A stretch of DNA of 64,000 nt from Glandiceps talaboti (GCF_964340395.1 NC_135563.1:11977151-12041150); one strand, 5' to 3'. Positions 1 through 13,535 are shown, numbered from the stretch's first letter. Program-made: numbers and translations. Notes: generated by a model from the letters alone, not told the origin.

Positions 1-3000
1 TCAGTGACGCCATGCTACATACCCTCGCAGACCAATTTTACAATCGAAAATCCATTGGATTTTACGAGAGAGAGCGAAATTTGGGCAAACTTACTGAAAA
101 TGATATAATTTCACGAGCGGGTCACTGACGATTAACTGTCGGCACCTCCATTTATTTAAAAAAAATATATTGGCTGACATATTCACGCAAATAAAACACT
201 GGAACAATAGTGTTACTTGATTAACTTCCTATCCAAGACTAGGCTTGCACGGCATTTAATTGTCATGATAACCTTACAAATAATGATGCAACCTATGAGA
301 ACTATATTTTAGCACGCAGGTCTGTAATATTTAGATGGGGAGCGTTTTATGAATAACATAATGATATTAAAAAATTGTGATCGGTTGACCATGTATCCAA
401 ATCATTTATGACCAGTCAGTTGGCGATGTACCCAAATAAATAAATTGGAACATTTACAAGTGTGTGTGACTGTGGAGTGGATAAAAACAGTAAAAAGTCT
501 CTGAAATATTACTAAAAACGTTCAGATCAAGTTTTTGGAGCTAAAGGAAAAGGTAGGGTATTTCAAAAACAAAGGGTTAATGAACACATGAACACATTTA
601 TGATACCATAATGAAGTCGTTCTAACATCCATAAAAGTTAATGCGATTTCCTAGTATTTTTGGGGTTTTCATCTATTTGCAAAGCTGGGTTGAGGTATCA
701 TAACGAGCATCTAAGGTTTTAAAGCCAAAGACGATATATCATTCTCGCAAACCAGAGCTGTTATTTCTTGCCGTAAAGGAGGGTGTGGTTTACAACGCAG
801 ACTATATATGGCCCAAACCCTTTAAGGAGTAAACAAATATACAAATTGATACAAGAGGTAGTTGTTACGTGCCGCTAAGAGCACGTGGATATTTGCTTAC
901 ATATTATCAATACAAATCGGAAATAATCTCTAAATACAGGTACTAGCGGGATTAAAGCTTGAACCTAATTCACCAATATAGGTAAATTGATAGTAATTGT
1001 TGTGAAACAGGTATGAGCTATGACATGCATGATTTTTATTGTGCGATAAAAGAACATGCAATGAAATAGTTGAGTGATTCGTGAGTGATAGCAGTGGCGA
1101 AAGAACGACATACTAGTTCGTTTCCTGTTGTAAAGTACGTAATTGTATAAATGAACTATATTTGGTATATTCGAAACTTAAAGATAAATATCGTCTTGCT
1201 TGAAACGTTACTTGTCTGTGGGTAAAAATGTTGTGTTCGTTTCTAAAACAAATTCAAATTAATATTTATGTCAGCCTTGACACAATCATTACAATATCAA
1301 ACACTTCATGTATTTGATGTATTTAGTGAACACCTACAGTACTCGTCACATTGCCGATTGATTAACGACAACATATAAACCACACGACAATAAATTATTT
1401 CTGATTATAAAACCAAGGAAATCATAAAGTATGCCATCGCAGTTTACCTGAACAGAAAGCTATATGGAAAATATACATTTTCGGATCAGAACTTCTTGCA
1501 AAACATGGCATCCAGTTTTATAAGCTATGGTCTTTAATGATAATATGGGTATTTGAGACCCTTTCTATTCGTATAAATCGTTTGCTGGTTACTATTTCAG
1601 TATTATTGCTCTTTCAAAAGACAAGCATACACTTAGGAAGGTTTGTACACAACACATTCACACGTTTCTATGTAATTTATATCAACAAGTTTCATTTTCG
1701 TAACTTTGAGATTGTGACTATTGCTTTTTAAAGCAGCAATATATATTACACAAGCGTCTTTTTGAGAGAGTGCACTACCAATGCTACTTGTACGTAATGG
1801 GCTGATTTATGAGAGGTGCAGTGAATAACTGTACAACAATCGTCATTTTATTTCATCCTAAAATGATAAATCGCTACATACTGCACAGCTTGGCTCTATA
1901 CAGACACAACTGTATAACCACATATGGTTCAACAAGCACAAATCACAATATGCGTTAGTCGGTAGTTTCCAAACCCCTTTGTTGGCTTTGCGTGCTAGTT
2001 TTTGATGAAATAGCTTTCAAGCCTTGAAAAAAAGGCTACAGACGATTCACAGTAGCAAGAACCACATTGTCACCAGGAACATTTTATAACATTCAAAACG
2101 TCGGGCCATCATAGCAATTACTCTGGCATCAGATTTTATCAACACAATGGGCCATTGAATTACACCAACATGACATAATCAGTTATACGAATGAAACATA
2201 TCCATGGCGATTGACCCGGAATAAAGTGATACTGGTAACAAATGAGCAACGTCTATCGTAGACCTACCTGCTACACTCCAGACGTGAGCTGGGATGTGCT
2301 GGCACGGTGTTGTGTTCCGGTTGTGTTCTGTACACTGTGCGGTTACGCTGGGATGATATATCAAATTTCTTGCGACTTGCAAATGTCACTCTTTCAAAAG
2401 TGTAGACACTTTCCTGTGTTCATAGATGAGGTTAAAACAGCATGATCCGTCTGCGTTCAACACAAGGATTAACGTTCTCTGCAAGGAAGGGTAAACAATC
2501 TCTGTCAGCTGAAGTCATCGTACACACATGGATACATACAGTCGTCAAAACAATTCAATAGAAAATGATAACTCTCCTTCCATTATATACCTGTGTACTA
2601 AGCACTGGTATCACCACTCTGCTATCAAGTAATATCGAACAATCATGAGCCGGCTAGGGAGTTCGTGTAGTAATCTTCTTTTGCCACACATGTGCAATAT
2701 GTTCGATAAGTGCATATACTGTTGTTCTTCCTCGCATCGCTAGGGGTATTTCACTTCATCAACACGGCTTTTAGGTATTCATCAGCTCTCGATACGAATA
2801 ATTAGCCATGGGTGAGGACACACCAACGTTTCAGTTCGTCCATTTAATTTAGTGAAACAAATTTGATACTTATAAAATGCAATTTGTGAATTAGTAGATC
2901 ATTCTAACAAAGCAGTACACCGACGGTGTCGATCGATGTTATTTACACAGACATTCTCATGAATAAATGTACACGTCAGGTTTTAGATGGGGGTTGTTTC

Positions 3001-5319
3001 TAATTTCGGCGAAGGTTACCTACACCCATGTTGAGTAGTTGAATTAATTCAAGGTCAATTTCATTGATGCTTAGGCTTGGTCATGATAACGTCGTAACAA
3101 CTCTGTATATGACAATGAACGAATTATGAGACAATATTTCATTTTCTTTATCTACAAAGGCATTAGTATTGTTAAACGACAATAATGATCCAACACTGTT
3201 TGATATTATCAGCATATACAAAATATTGTTTGAGATACTTATATATTATTAAGTGACTTTCTCAAATCGTTTGGTCTTCTTCTGAAAATACATTTGTCCA
3301 TATTTTATGGCATTGTTATTTCAACTTCTAACTAGTGTTTGCTATACCTATTACAAACGTGTCAGAATCGCGTCAGAAGCACGCGTTTAACCACCTATAG
3401 AATGTTTAGATTTCAAGGAAATTATCAAGGAAAGCAGTTTTTTTCTTGACGCTTAAGTTGGTTGACATGCATGCATGATATCCATGAATAGAAGTATTTT
3501 CTTTGTGCTTTTATTGTAGAGAAAATATACATTTTTATATAAAAGCCAATGTCACTGTAAATGGTATCGACAATCTTTGTGGATATGTAACAATTTAAAA
3601 TTCCTTACCGATCGGACATGTAAACAATCATATTACGCTACAACTATTTATTAATGAGACAAAAATATGAGGTAGTGTATGAATGACCACGTTCATTCCT
3701 TTGAATTAAGTTTATTACACGCTGTAAGGTTTTACATGTAACAATATAATGTTTGCCCATTTGAATTTGTAATAGAAAGTTGTTGGTAGTGAAGACGTTT
3801 GTGTTCCGTGTCTTCAACAAGGAACAAGAACAAGGAAGTCGTCTATCTAACCACTATCAGGATCAATAACGACGCGTGCATCATGGCACAAACGACCGTA
3901 GAATATGTTTCATTTTCCGTGCGAGTGATTAGGTTCGGTAGTTCAGCGAACCTAACATTTTGACGTCTAAGAACTTTCCCTCCCTGTGTTGATGTCGTCA
4001 TTTGCAGATTAGTCTGTTGATAACAATTCTCAGAGGTATTTGTTCAAGGAATGTAGAGCAGGAGATCAAATAGCCAATCTTGGCATTCTTGCCCCTTTCT
4101 TTATGCACACCAATAAGGTACTCCGGTACATTACAAGTTTACTAAATTGTATTCAACTGCTAATTCCATCTTTCATTCGTCTACTAAAAGTACAAGACTG
4201 TAAACACGTCCTCAACTGAGCCATAAAGTTGAAAGGAAAGAAATTTGTTTAACGACCGTAACAAAATGAAATTGTTTAATGAGGTAGCTTGCAGTGGATG
4301 AAATCGCATTGATGCAACTACTGATGAGGTTGCCTTAGAAAGATATATTGTTACATTTGCGCAATTGTTGTTGTCTTCAAATAATCAATTAAAGTATTAA
4401 TGTGTAATGTATAAAGTGGTAGGAGTATGTTGTAAACGTCATAAACAGTGTGAACGACGATCTCACCGAGATTGTAAATAATTGTCTCAAGTTACGGCTC
4501 ATTAAATCTTTGTCTGTCACAGTCGTCTAGTCACTGCATCGATCTTTGGCTGTGTTACGGACGGTAAATAAAGAAACGGGTCACTTTATCCATATCTTCA
4601 TTCACAAGACGAAGCAGAAGAGTAACAAATATTCTAATTTTGAGTACAAAGAACGGATATGCATAATCGTTGGTTAAGTAACCTCGGTTATGTGGATTTG
4701 AAATTAGGTGTGGAAAACTATTTCAGTTGTCTTGTACTGCTCTAGAAAAGGCGGATCCTAAACAAATGAATGACCCTGTTTAAGCCTTATGGAGCCAACT
4801 ATTATACCGTACGATAACCCTAATCCTAAATGCGACAACCTAGGATCAAATCATGGGGTCATTGTTTCGTGCAGATAACTTTGCCTACATTTCTCACAAT
4901 ATAACGACCGTGACCAATGTACTCCATGTCGTATATTACTTTTGAACCATCTTCTTACTCTATAGGTACAAATCGGTTCAATGACTTAAAATTCACATAA
5001 AACCGTAACTAGTTATACATGTATGTGTCAAATTGGCACAAGTTGATTTTATAAGTTTCTGTTTAGTCAAAAGAAAACAACTGCATAAACTATTCTATTA
5101 CAATGGTTATGTCGACGCATGCCTTCTACAACGTTACAATTGTCGCCTGGGATTGCCAGAACAGCTGATTGTATAGTAGGAATTTCCTGAACAGTTTTTG
5201 TACGTTTAATAAATTACATATTCAGCTCTTTTATAAGTTATTTTACCAGAATTGAGTTCAATTAATTTTGAGTGATGCCTAAGTATGCTTCAATAAGTAG
5301 AACACTGCAAATACATTTT
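1..5319. other. non-coding stretch, nothing recognised
   Basis: AT-rich sequence with stop codons in every frame. The longest open frames are under 70 codons, and two of them (around 2179-2445) overlap on opposite strands, as expected by chance. I see no splice-flanked coding segment, RNA gene, long repeat or microsatellite. It is either intergenic or intronic. Confidence 0.6.
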
Positions 5320-5480
5320 TAAAAAATACCGCCAATGGCGTTGTAGCACAACTGTAGATTTAAAAAAAATGTTTATCCATATGCTAGTCCATGCTAACAA
5401 TGGGTATTCATTTGCTGAATGACTATCCAGTTGCCTATCCAACTATGTTGCTAGTCTTGCCATATACGCGATCATTTGGC

Positions 5481-5935
5481 TGTTGCTATGGGCGTAGTCA
5501 TGTTGCTAGATATATTCGCATATATTTTTTAATGTTTTTATTCACTTGTGCATGAATTCCTGATATTATCTTTGCAATATACGTGATCATTTGGCTGTTG
5601 CTATGCACATTTGCATACATTTATTGAATGCTTAATCATTTGTCTTTCAATTCATGTTATCTTTGCAATACACGTGATTTGACTGTTGCTATGGGCGTGG
5701 TCTTGTTGCTAGGCAAATTTACATACATTTTTTGAATGTGATCCTGTTGTTATAATTGTGAAATACACGACCGTTTGGTTGTTACTATGGGCGTGGTCAT
5801 GGTGCTAGGGAAATTTCCATACATTACATTTGAATGTTTATTCACTTGCCTACCATATGATGTTGCTATTTGCGCAAAATATTCTGCCATTCAGTTGTTG
5901 CTAAGGGCGTGGTCATGGTTGCTAGGGCCAATTGT
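5481..5935 (+). repeat. core repeats of family A copy 1 (five units)
   Basis: Five diverged direct repeats spaced about 88-116 bp apart. Each carries the anchor TTGGCTGTTGCTATGGGCGTGGTC or a variant, then TTGCTAG, an AATTTGCATACATTTTTTGAATG-like stretch and a TTATCTTTGCAATATACG-like stretch. Copy 2 has four units and copy 3 one, so unit number varies between insertions. Confidence 0.75.
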
Positions 5936-6413
5936 GTCAAAATATTTGGAAGAGAATCTGCAGAATAACACTTCTGGAAACATCTCACCAAGTTTCAGTC
6001 TCATTGACCAAGTACTTTTTGAGATATAAATTTTTGACCAAAATTCACATTTAACACCTACTTTGCATATTACTGATGAGATCATTATATGCTTAATATT
6101 TCTTCATCTATACACCCACAGATGCACCCCTCTTAAATTTCAGCCAATCTGCTGAGTAGTTTTGGAATTATAGGTTTTTGACCAAAAAGACACATTTTTA
6201 GCCCTAATTTGTATATTACTAAAGGAATCATCATGTCATGAACAAATCTTTATTTACTTACATTTAAGAGTGTTCCAAATTTCATGCCAATCTGCACAGT
6301 AGTTTTGGATGCAATAACTTTCATTTGAACAATTTCCCAACTAGACATCAGAAGTAACATGACCACCAACTATCAAAGTAATCGGTCCAGCAGTTTTTGA
6401 CTTTAAGTTGTTT

Positions 6414-6434
6414 ACACACACACACACACACACA
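6414..6434. repeat. (CA)n microsatellite inside family A copy 1
   Basis: An uninterrupted CA run about 20 bp upstream of the 3' inverted repeat. The equivalent slot holds GACA repeats in copies 2 and 3. Confidence 0.9.
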
Positions 6435-6466
6435 TCCACACACAACCTTCTGTTCAGTTGTGCTAA

Positions 6467-7574
6467 AAATAAGGAAACATTAGGCCTCCAAAACGTATAA
6501 ACTCAGTTTGTGCACCTTTTGAAAATGATGACATGTTCTAGATGTGCACAATATGTATGTCTGGATATATTTATTTAAGTATTTAAGTATTTAATATGGA
6601 AAAGGATAGCGCATTAAAACCTGAAAACGTATTTCATAGTTATGTTACCTGTGTGCTTATATAAACACAGTTCTTAACGGCGATGTATGCAAAGCCAATT
6701 ATCAAGGCGTCAATAATATTTACACAGGAGATAAGCTTTTGTCTTGTCCAGACTAGATTGTGATATTCAAATGGACTTTTGAAGTGGTACTTGAAAGGAA
6801 AAGTAAAAAGAAACAAAACACGGAATGTAACTGTAGTTTTTGTTATCAGGGGTGTTTTTGTCATCAATATAAGTACAGACAGATGGTTTTGACGGCCTTC
6901 ACAAAAGCAATGAAAAGTTAGCCATAGTACAGTTATACTGGAATAGAGCAAGGCAATCAAAACCGACTAAAGCTGCTTGATAATATATAGAATACTAGCT
7001 CTGAACATATTCGATATGATATATGCTCAGAGACTGATACTTGTGATAGGTGACCATATGGAAAGCACACAACCAAAATTTCTTCTTTCCTGTAACTCCA
7101 TTTCACGACACATTTATACAAACACTCGAAATTTCGTATCATCTGCCATTAGAGTGGTTTACTTGATTTTTAGAGTGGTTTACTTGATTTTTTGCATTTA
7201 TAGACATTCTAAAATTCAACATAATTATTTTCTAAATAAAAATATCCTATTTTCTTTATTTACTTCCATAACCCCAAATCACACAAAGTGGTACCTATTT
7301 CATTTTCTCAAAGAAGGCTTCAAATTACTCCTCAGTATCTACCACCTATGTATCACATACCATCGATTCGTAACACACTATGACATTAAAGACAAAACAT
7401 GAACACATCTGCCAAAATAATAAACCAATGCTCTAAAAGTTTATGTTTGACACGAAAGCTTTCATACGAGAGGGCTACTACAAACAGAAAATATCACTCC
7501 ATTTTGCAGGGGCACCATTCAAAACTTTAATAATGATATTTCCTGTGTATGTATATAATTATGTGTAAATGTAT
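6467..7574. other. non-coding stretch with a 21-bp tandem duplication
   Basis: AT-rich and without a recognisable gene. The open frames at 6640-6960 (-) and 6977-7402 (+) are hydrophobic, AT-driven and show no domain. A 21-bp unit, TAGAGTGGTTTACTTGATTTT, is perfectly duplicated at 7150-7170 and 7171-7191. Confidence 0.6.
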
Positions 7575-7608
<34 letters not shown>

Positions 7609-7818
7609 TGTATGTATGTATGTATGTATGTATGTATGTATGTATGTATGTATGTATGTGTGTGTGTTTGTATGCATGCATGTATGTATGTATGTATGTA
7701 TGTATGTATGTATGTATGTATGTATGTGTATGCATGTATGTATGTATGTATGTATGTATGTATGTATGTATGTATGTATGTATGTATGTATGTATGCATG
7801 CATGTGTGCGTGTGTGTA
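7575..7818. repeat. compound (GT)n-(TATG)n microsatellite
   Basis: A GT run (about 7575-7608) is followed by a long TATG array with occasional TGTG and TGCA interruptions, ending in GCATGTGTGCGTGTGTG. All three frames on both strands are open through it, giving artificial YVCM/HTYI repeat peptides that are not proteins. Confidence 0.97.
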
Positions 7819-8491
7819 AAGTTATACGCAGAGAATCGTTTTACGAAACACATTAACGAAACAGTAATGCTGAATATATTATATGACGATGTTAGTAAAT
7901 GTAAATATTTGTTATCGAAAGGAATAATGTTTCGTGATATTCATTATTTCCAACGATCGGAGGTGGTTTGTAAATTGCGCTTGTGATACTTTAGCACAAG
8001 ATTATAATAATATCCATCCATGCTGGTATTGACGTTTGTCGATTACATTACATATGTCTGACTGTACACTTCCTTGGCAAACTGTATTTTAAGGGAATGA
8101 CAACAAATGTTATGTTTTATTTCCTTGCTTGTCAATGCCTATACCATCGCATTACATACCTTGAGACACTCTACGGAATAACAACTACAAATATAGTTCA
8201 ATCTGCAAAGCCATTTTCATGTTTTAATGCTTTCGACGAACCAGTAACTTACATCAAAGTTACATATGAACACATCTTTATGTAGAAACCCTTGAAATAC
8301 CACAAGCAAGGTTTAGAAGAAACCACCACAAAAGCTTCCTGTGCGGGACCAATATTACATTGTAGACACTGTAGTTTGCCTGTAAATGAATTGATCATGT
8401 GATCCTTAACATTTCTTGCTATATGAACAATGAACATCCAAAGCAAAATTTCGGTATTTTACATTATGCTGTTAAAAAAAGTAATTTTCAC
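7819..8491. other. non-coding stretch, nothing recognised
   Basis: Ordinary AT-rich sequence between two microsatellites. Short open frames at 8097-8285 (+) and 8249-8446 (-) overlap on opposite strands and show no domain. Confidence 0.6.
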
Positions 8492-8751
8492 AGACAGACA
8501 AACACACAGACAAACAGACTGGCATACATACAAATACAGACACAGACGGACACATACATACATACATACATACATACATACATACGTATGTACATACGTA
8601 CGTACACACAGACACACAGGCGCATACACAGACAGACAGAAGCACATAGACACACACAGCCACACATACACACATACATCTACAGACAAAGAAAGATAGA
8701 CAGACAGACAGACAAACACACAGACAGACAGACAGACAGACACACGCACTC
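8492..8751. repeat. compound (ACAG)n/(ACAT)n microsatellite
   Basis: Interleaved ACAG, ACAC and ACAT tetranucleotide runs, with a pure ACAT block (about 8552-8585) that turns into ACGT variants. The open frames over it are repeat artefacts. Confidence 0.95.
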
Positions 8752-9788
8752 CATACTTCGGCATGTCAACAGTCTCCCTGAAGCATCATTCAACTGCAGC
8801 TACCCTTCAGTTGCTGATGAACCCGTTGTATAATCATAACCTTAGGCAAAGCAATTCATTAAGTATCTCCGACGCACAGTTTTCTCGGCTAATGATAAAA
8901 TGACACAATGGTTAAATATCAGTGTCAATAGAAAGGTTACAATTTTGAGTGAAACGAGAAGGTAGGTGTTTTTTTCAATCAATTTGGAAATTAAACTCTC
9001 CGCATAATTATTTATGCATGACCAGACCCATAACGCATTTGTCCAACTATAATCTTCAACTGTTTACTTCACAACGATAATATTGCGAACGGTTTTTCAT
9101 TCAAAGTAGATATTAAATTCCTTCCATCCATATATCTGACACAGTTTCATCAATAAAATGTAATCAGCAGAGTGGTCCATGTTAATTAATTAGTGCTTAA
9201 TACGTTACTTGTCAAAATACGATATTGATTTCAGGCCGTCTCCTAATTTAATTTGACTCACCACTTATATTAGAAAATTGTATTTCCCTGTATGATTCGG
9301 TAGCATTTCATACTGAACCACAAGATGATGAATTTATAATATCAATCGATTGTAATATTTTATAACTACAGAACTACGAACAATCAAATGTTTCCAGGTA
9401 CCATTGTCACATAACAATGTAGATGCTTCGTGTTTAGGATATAAATATGTTATGTAATTACGTAGTGGGCATGGAAAATAATTCAATGCAGCTAGGATTC
9501 TATAAGAACACAATTTTTAGCATCTCGTAGTGATATATGTATATCTGTATATATTGCTTCAAATGTCATCTTCATTTTCACAAATAGGCCAGTGCCCTAT
9601 GGGGTATGTAGAGCGTTTTAGATGTAGTCCTTATAGAGTCCATTTCAACTACACAATATACTAAACAGTATGTTTAAAGGAACATGTCACGGCTAACTTG
9701 AGACACCTTCTTTTTGAAATGTTGAACACTTCCATAATTCCAATCATTTATTTCTAATTTATGTTTATTTTTTTTGTCCTGTAATGAG
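8752..9788. other. non-coding stretch, nothing recognised
   Basis: AT-rich with no long open frame. It ends in a T-rich tract (9762-9780) that could be the pyrimidine tract of the exon candidate that follows. Confidence 0.55.
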
Positions 9789-9959
9789 CATACAATATCT
9801 CAATATACCATCGACGGGTTTACCTCGGCGTGCATTTATTCCACGTTCGTGGTGTCCGTGGCAGTTTTGATGGACTCAAGTATCTCATATTATCATGCAA
9901 TTGGTCTCACTGTTATGCCCCAGATTGCGTTGATACTCGTGTTGATCCGACGGCTTTCA
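9789..9959 (+). CDS. possible internal exon of an unidentified membrane protein
   Basis: A 171-bp segment (exactly 57 codons, phase 0 at both ends) looks like an exon. It is preceded by a branch-point-like TTCTAAT, a T-rich tract and ATGAG (acceptor AG at 9787-9788), and followed by GTAAGT (donor GT at 9960-9961). The frame has no stop and reads as a membrane polypeptide. Hydrophobic stretch 1 is about residues 13-28 (from SACIYSTFVVSV), then a short polar link (SSISYY), then stretch 2 at about residues 36-53 (IGLTVMPQIALILVLI), then RR, a typical cytosolic flank. Its base composition is richer in G and C than the surroundings. I do not recognise the family and see no partner exon within the window. 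One other frame is also open, so a chance frame with chance splice signals remains possible. Confidence 0.3.
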
Positions 9960-12900
9960 GTAAGTACAATCACATGTCTAATTATTCACATAAAATAAAA
10001 TAATATATCTTAGAAAATGTGATCAGATCTGTCCAATACTCCATAAATTCAACAAACAATGCTCAAGACAGAAGTCTAGTTTGAAGAATCTAAGTAAATA
10101 CTCTAAGCACCACTAGGGAGTCTATTTTGAATTCATGCTACCTAGGGAGTACAATTTACATCATTTGGGATTCACATATAAGCTATTTTCATTTTGTCAG
10201 CAATTTCAAGTAGTAATTGTCAAATTATATAAAAAAATCTTCCGGTAAAAAGAACCGGACGAACATTATGGAAAACACGAAAGATAAAAGCATTCCATGA
10301 GCCCAAATTACAGGCCCTTGTTAAAGGAAACATTTTCCCCATTCTTCTTAGATTTTGATCTACTTCAATGACTTCAAACTATTGTGTTTTGGTGGCTTGG
10401 CTTTTATACATTTTCTCGAAACTGTGATTTCAATAAGCGCGTGAGTCATTTATTTGTTCAAAATATTAATGCGAAGATAAAATCACGAGGGCCTAAATCA
10501 CTCCGAATTTCTACTATTTTGTCGTATTTACATGTCTTTAATATTACATAATGTATTCAAGGTTGTGCGCATGTTCCTGATCAATACCGCTGTATTTCCA
10601 TTTGGTGACATGGGTATCAAAAAAGGTATGACTAAGACCATCAATTTAATGAACTGTCAATTCTAGATTTTAAAATAAAAATAACCTGGCAAATAAGAAT
10701 GTAATCGAGACCTTTTAGAAGGTGCGGCAAGAAATATTTTATCCCTACTTTTTGCATTCGAGTATCCGCCAAATTTGAAGATCGTATTGAATTGTGTCAT
10801 ATGATGTAAACAATATGTAAACATTGGTCTTATGCTTTGTGAAGATTAGTACATATTCTGTCAAGATAAAAAGAGACCGTAAGTATCCAGACTTATATTT
10901 TGCCACGTTTTATCGTATAATCATTTCAAAAAGCAATTTGATTCCAATATTTGTATTTTCAGTACATTACACGTTATGATTAGCAAAATATAAGATTTGC
11001 GCAGCTGTATTTGCTAACACACTATGCAGGGTGTACATCACGTTATGAACACCACTATATTTTTGACGTTCCGATTTCTCTGAAACCTAATATTTACACC
11101 ACATAACAAAATACGTATTCAAAACTTCAACCTTATAGGTAAACATATTATATTCATAAGTTTTTAAGGCGGTGTAGTAAATACATCAAACCAGGATTCT
11201 GCCTATGACCATGGCTTGCATATGAGAAAATACTTTCTCTGACTGCTATAACTCATTTATTCATCTGCTTCGAGTCTAAGAGAAAAGTGAATCTCTAAAA
11301 CAAGAATGTCTGTACTTTGTTCAAATTTAACACTACATTAATGTGTAAGTCAAGTTTTAAAAATACATAAACAAACAACTAAAAGAGGTCCTCACATTTC
11401 AAAATGTTTCACTTTAGCTTAAAATTGATTGATGCGACTTACAATTAAATTGCATCCTCTTCTAAAGTGCATTATTAGGTGCAAATCAAAGACTTGACAA
11501 GAATATGGTTAGGAATTCTGGTTCCTCTGACTTCTCTCTCAATGAGTTAATAGCCATATGCATCATTCTATTTTCAAACTAACTTCATTTTAGCGGTCCT
11601 ATGGGTATGAAATTAATGTTGTGTTCACGGATACATTTGTTTGGTTGGGCACAATGCTTGGGTACATAAATACCAATTCGTTATGTGTCTATGGTGATTG
11701 CTAGACAGGAGATGCGGGAAACGGGAAAAGAACCGGTGATGGACTAGCTAATTGTGTTTCATTATTCCAATTTGGCTATGTCCATTTAAGTAAATGAACT
11801 TAACTAAGATAGACTTATATATCAGCAAAAATCGATTCGATTTGCTTTGAATATATTCGCTTGGAGTATTTCTCTGTAACCATGCATTTGTTTAGTGATA
11901 ATGGGCTAGTTCCTGCACACAGACAGGCAGACTGGATAGATGCGAATGCAAGCATCAAGCACCAATACTCGTTTGTGGACTTTGGGAACTACATAGGCGC
12001 AAATCACATTTGATGACAGGCAGAAAATCAGACACATAAAACCTCTCTGAATCACTAACTGGTATTTTGAATCCAGTATCTTGAGTATTATCAGCCAAAT
12101 GAGATAAACTGTACCACTGAAAACTGACCAACAATAGCCAGCTCAAACTAAATGTATTTAGATACATAAAAACCATTACAGTGTGTGTAATTATGACGAT
12201 AGAACAGTTTCAGACATCGTTTGATGGAGGTGTCACAGATAAATAGGAAAGTGTATTTCACTTAAGTGCTCAACTCACCACGGCTTTCAAAGTCTGCAGT
12301 CTTTAACGCCGTCTCGGAGATCACTGTTGTTGCAAACATTATGTTACGACCCATGCTCGCGTAAATTATGAAGTGATTGCCATTATGAATATTCATAAAA
12401 CAGTATTATACTGCATTTGTTTGAAAAAGTAAATGTACTGGTAGACCAATACGGTTGCATAATTTCCCACAGTAATATTTGTACATCATGGTGAGAATAC
12501 TTGTTAATACATAAGACAAAAAGTCAACAAAATGAATGTAATGTATTCAAAGTATAGTAAATGACATGAACAACGTCTCAATCGTCCAAAATCCGCATTA
12601 AATTCCACTGAATTAGATATGAGTCAAATATGTGCTCTGTTTGCGTATCGTACAATTTTAAATATCACACGTGGTGTGTCATCCATTAGACCAAACGCCA
12701 TTGTAGGCCTCTTTACAGAACGGATATCACTGGCACTCTACGTAGTAGGAGAAAGTGAATAGGAGTGCAAACAATATTATCATTCAATGTCAGCTGAATA
12801 AACTTCCTTTAGCTGGCTTAAAATGGAATTATAAGCCATACCATTACTTTTATCCTTTGCCATTGGTTTGACAAAAGTAAATTGTTGACACTGACGTTCA

Positions 12901-13520
12901 GCCGTGTACACTATCATAGTAACTGTAATTCAAATCAAAATCTAGAGAGATGTTCGAAATCTATACAGTTCATCGTAACAGACGATCTGGAGCCATGGAT
13001 AGCACTTGGTCAACGATAGACATTTAAAGCATGACATGATACACCCTTCTTGTATTAAAGCTGTATTAGCAACATGTCAACTGAATGTGTTTTGAAACGA
13101 TTTTGTTTAGTATAATGATCGTTCACTTTGAACAGTATTGAATCACCGGTGGGTAAATGTATGTGTAGCTGTACATATGGTAATATACATACAATCAAAT
13201 TTGCTTTTGGGTCTAGACCCTAAAATCAGCGCTAAAACGTAATTACAATATTGTGCAACTTGTGGATAAATTTGGGCCTCTAAGCAATATGCACAATGTC
13301 TATAGTAATGGCTGTACATCTGATGAGAAGAAACCAATAACACAGAGACCATATGGAAAACAACGGAAAATATACTTATTCAAAAATTGAGCGTAATCGG
13401 AACCACACAATGCATTTTGTTAGGCTTTACGCTTTTTGGCCATTATTTCTTGATTATGTTTGTTAATCTCTTATAAAGTTATGTTTACGAGTTCGTCATC
13501 TTAATACTGTACAGTGGGGA
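9960..13520. other. non-coding stretch, nothing recognised
   Basis: AT-rich, with no open frame above about 75 codons and no repeat. If 9789-9959 is an exon, this would be the start of the following intron. Confidence 0.55.
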
Positions 13521-13535
13521 TCAGTTGTGGTCCAT

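Larger units (their letters stand above)
5320..6466 (+). mobile_element. family A non-autonomous element, copy 1 (full length)
   Basis: This is the most intact copy of an interspersed repeat seen three times in the window. The left inverted repeat TAGCACAACTG is at 5344-5354 and its reverse complement CAGTTGTGCTA is at 6455-6465, followed by A so that the end reads CTAA. Bases just upstream of the left repeat (CCAATGGCNTTG) are shared with copy 2, so the true left edge lies outside it, near 5320. Inside are five diverged core repeats anchored on TGTTGCTATGGGCGTGG (about 5481, 5596, 5684, 5780, 5896), then a unique right part with several phrases conserved among copies (AATTTGCATATCACTGATG-like, CAATTTCCCAACTAGAC-like). 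A CA microsatellite at 6414-6434 comes just before the 3' end. It has no coding capacity. The architecture suggests a Helitron-like DINE/HINE or pearl-type element; a MITE is the alternative. Confidence 0.75.

Noticed and set aside
7549-7986. Overlapping long open frames in six phases
   Set aside because: They are YVCM/HTYI translations of TATG repeats with no stop codons, not genes. The same applies at 8399-8833, 13496-13749, 34024-34545, 38687-39311 and 45717-46079.
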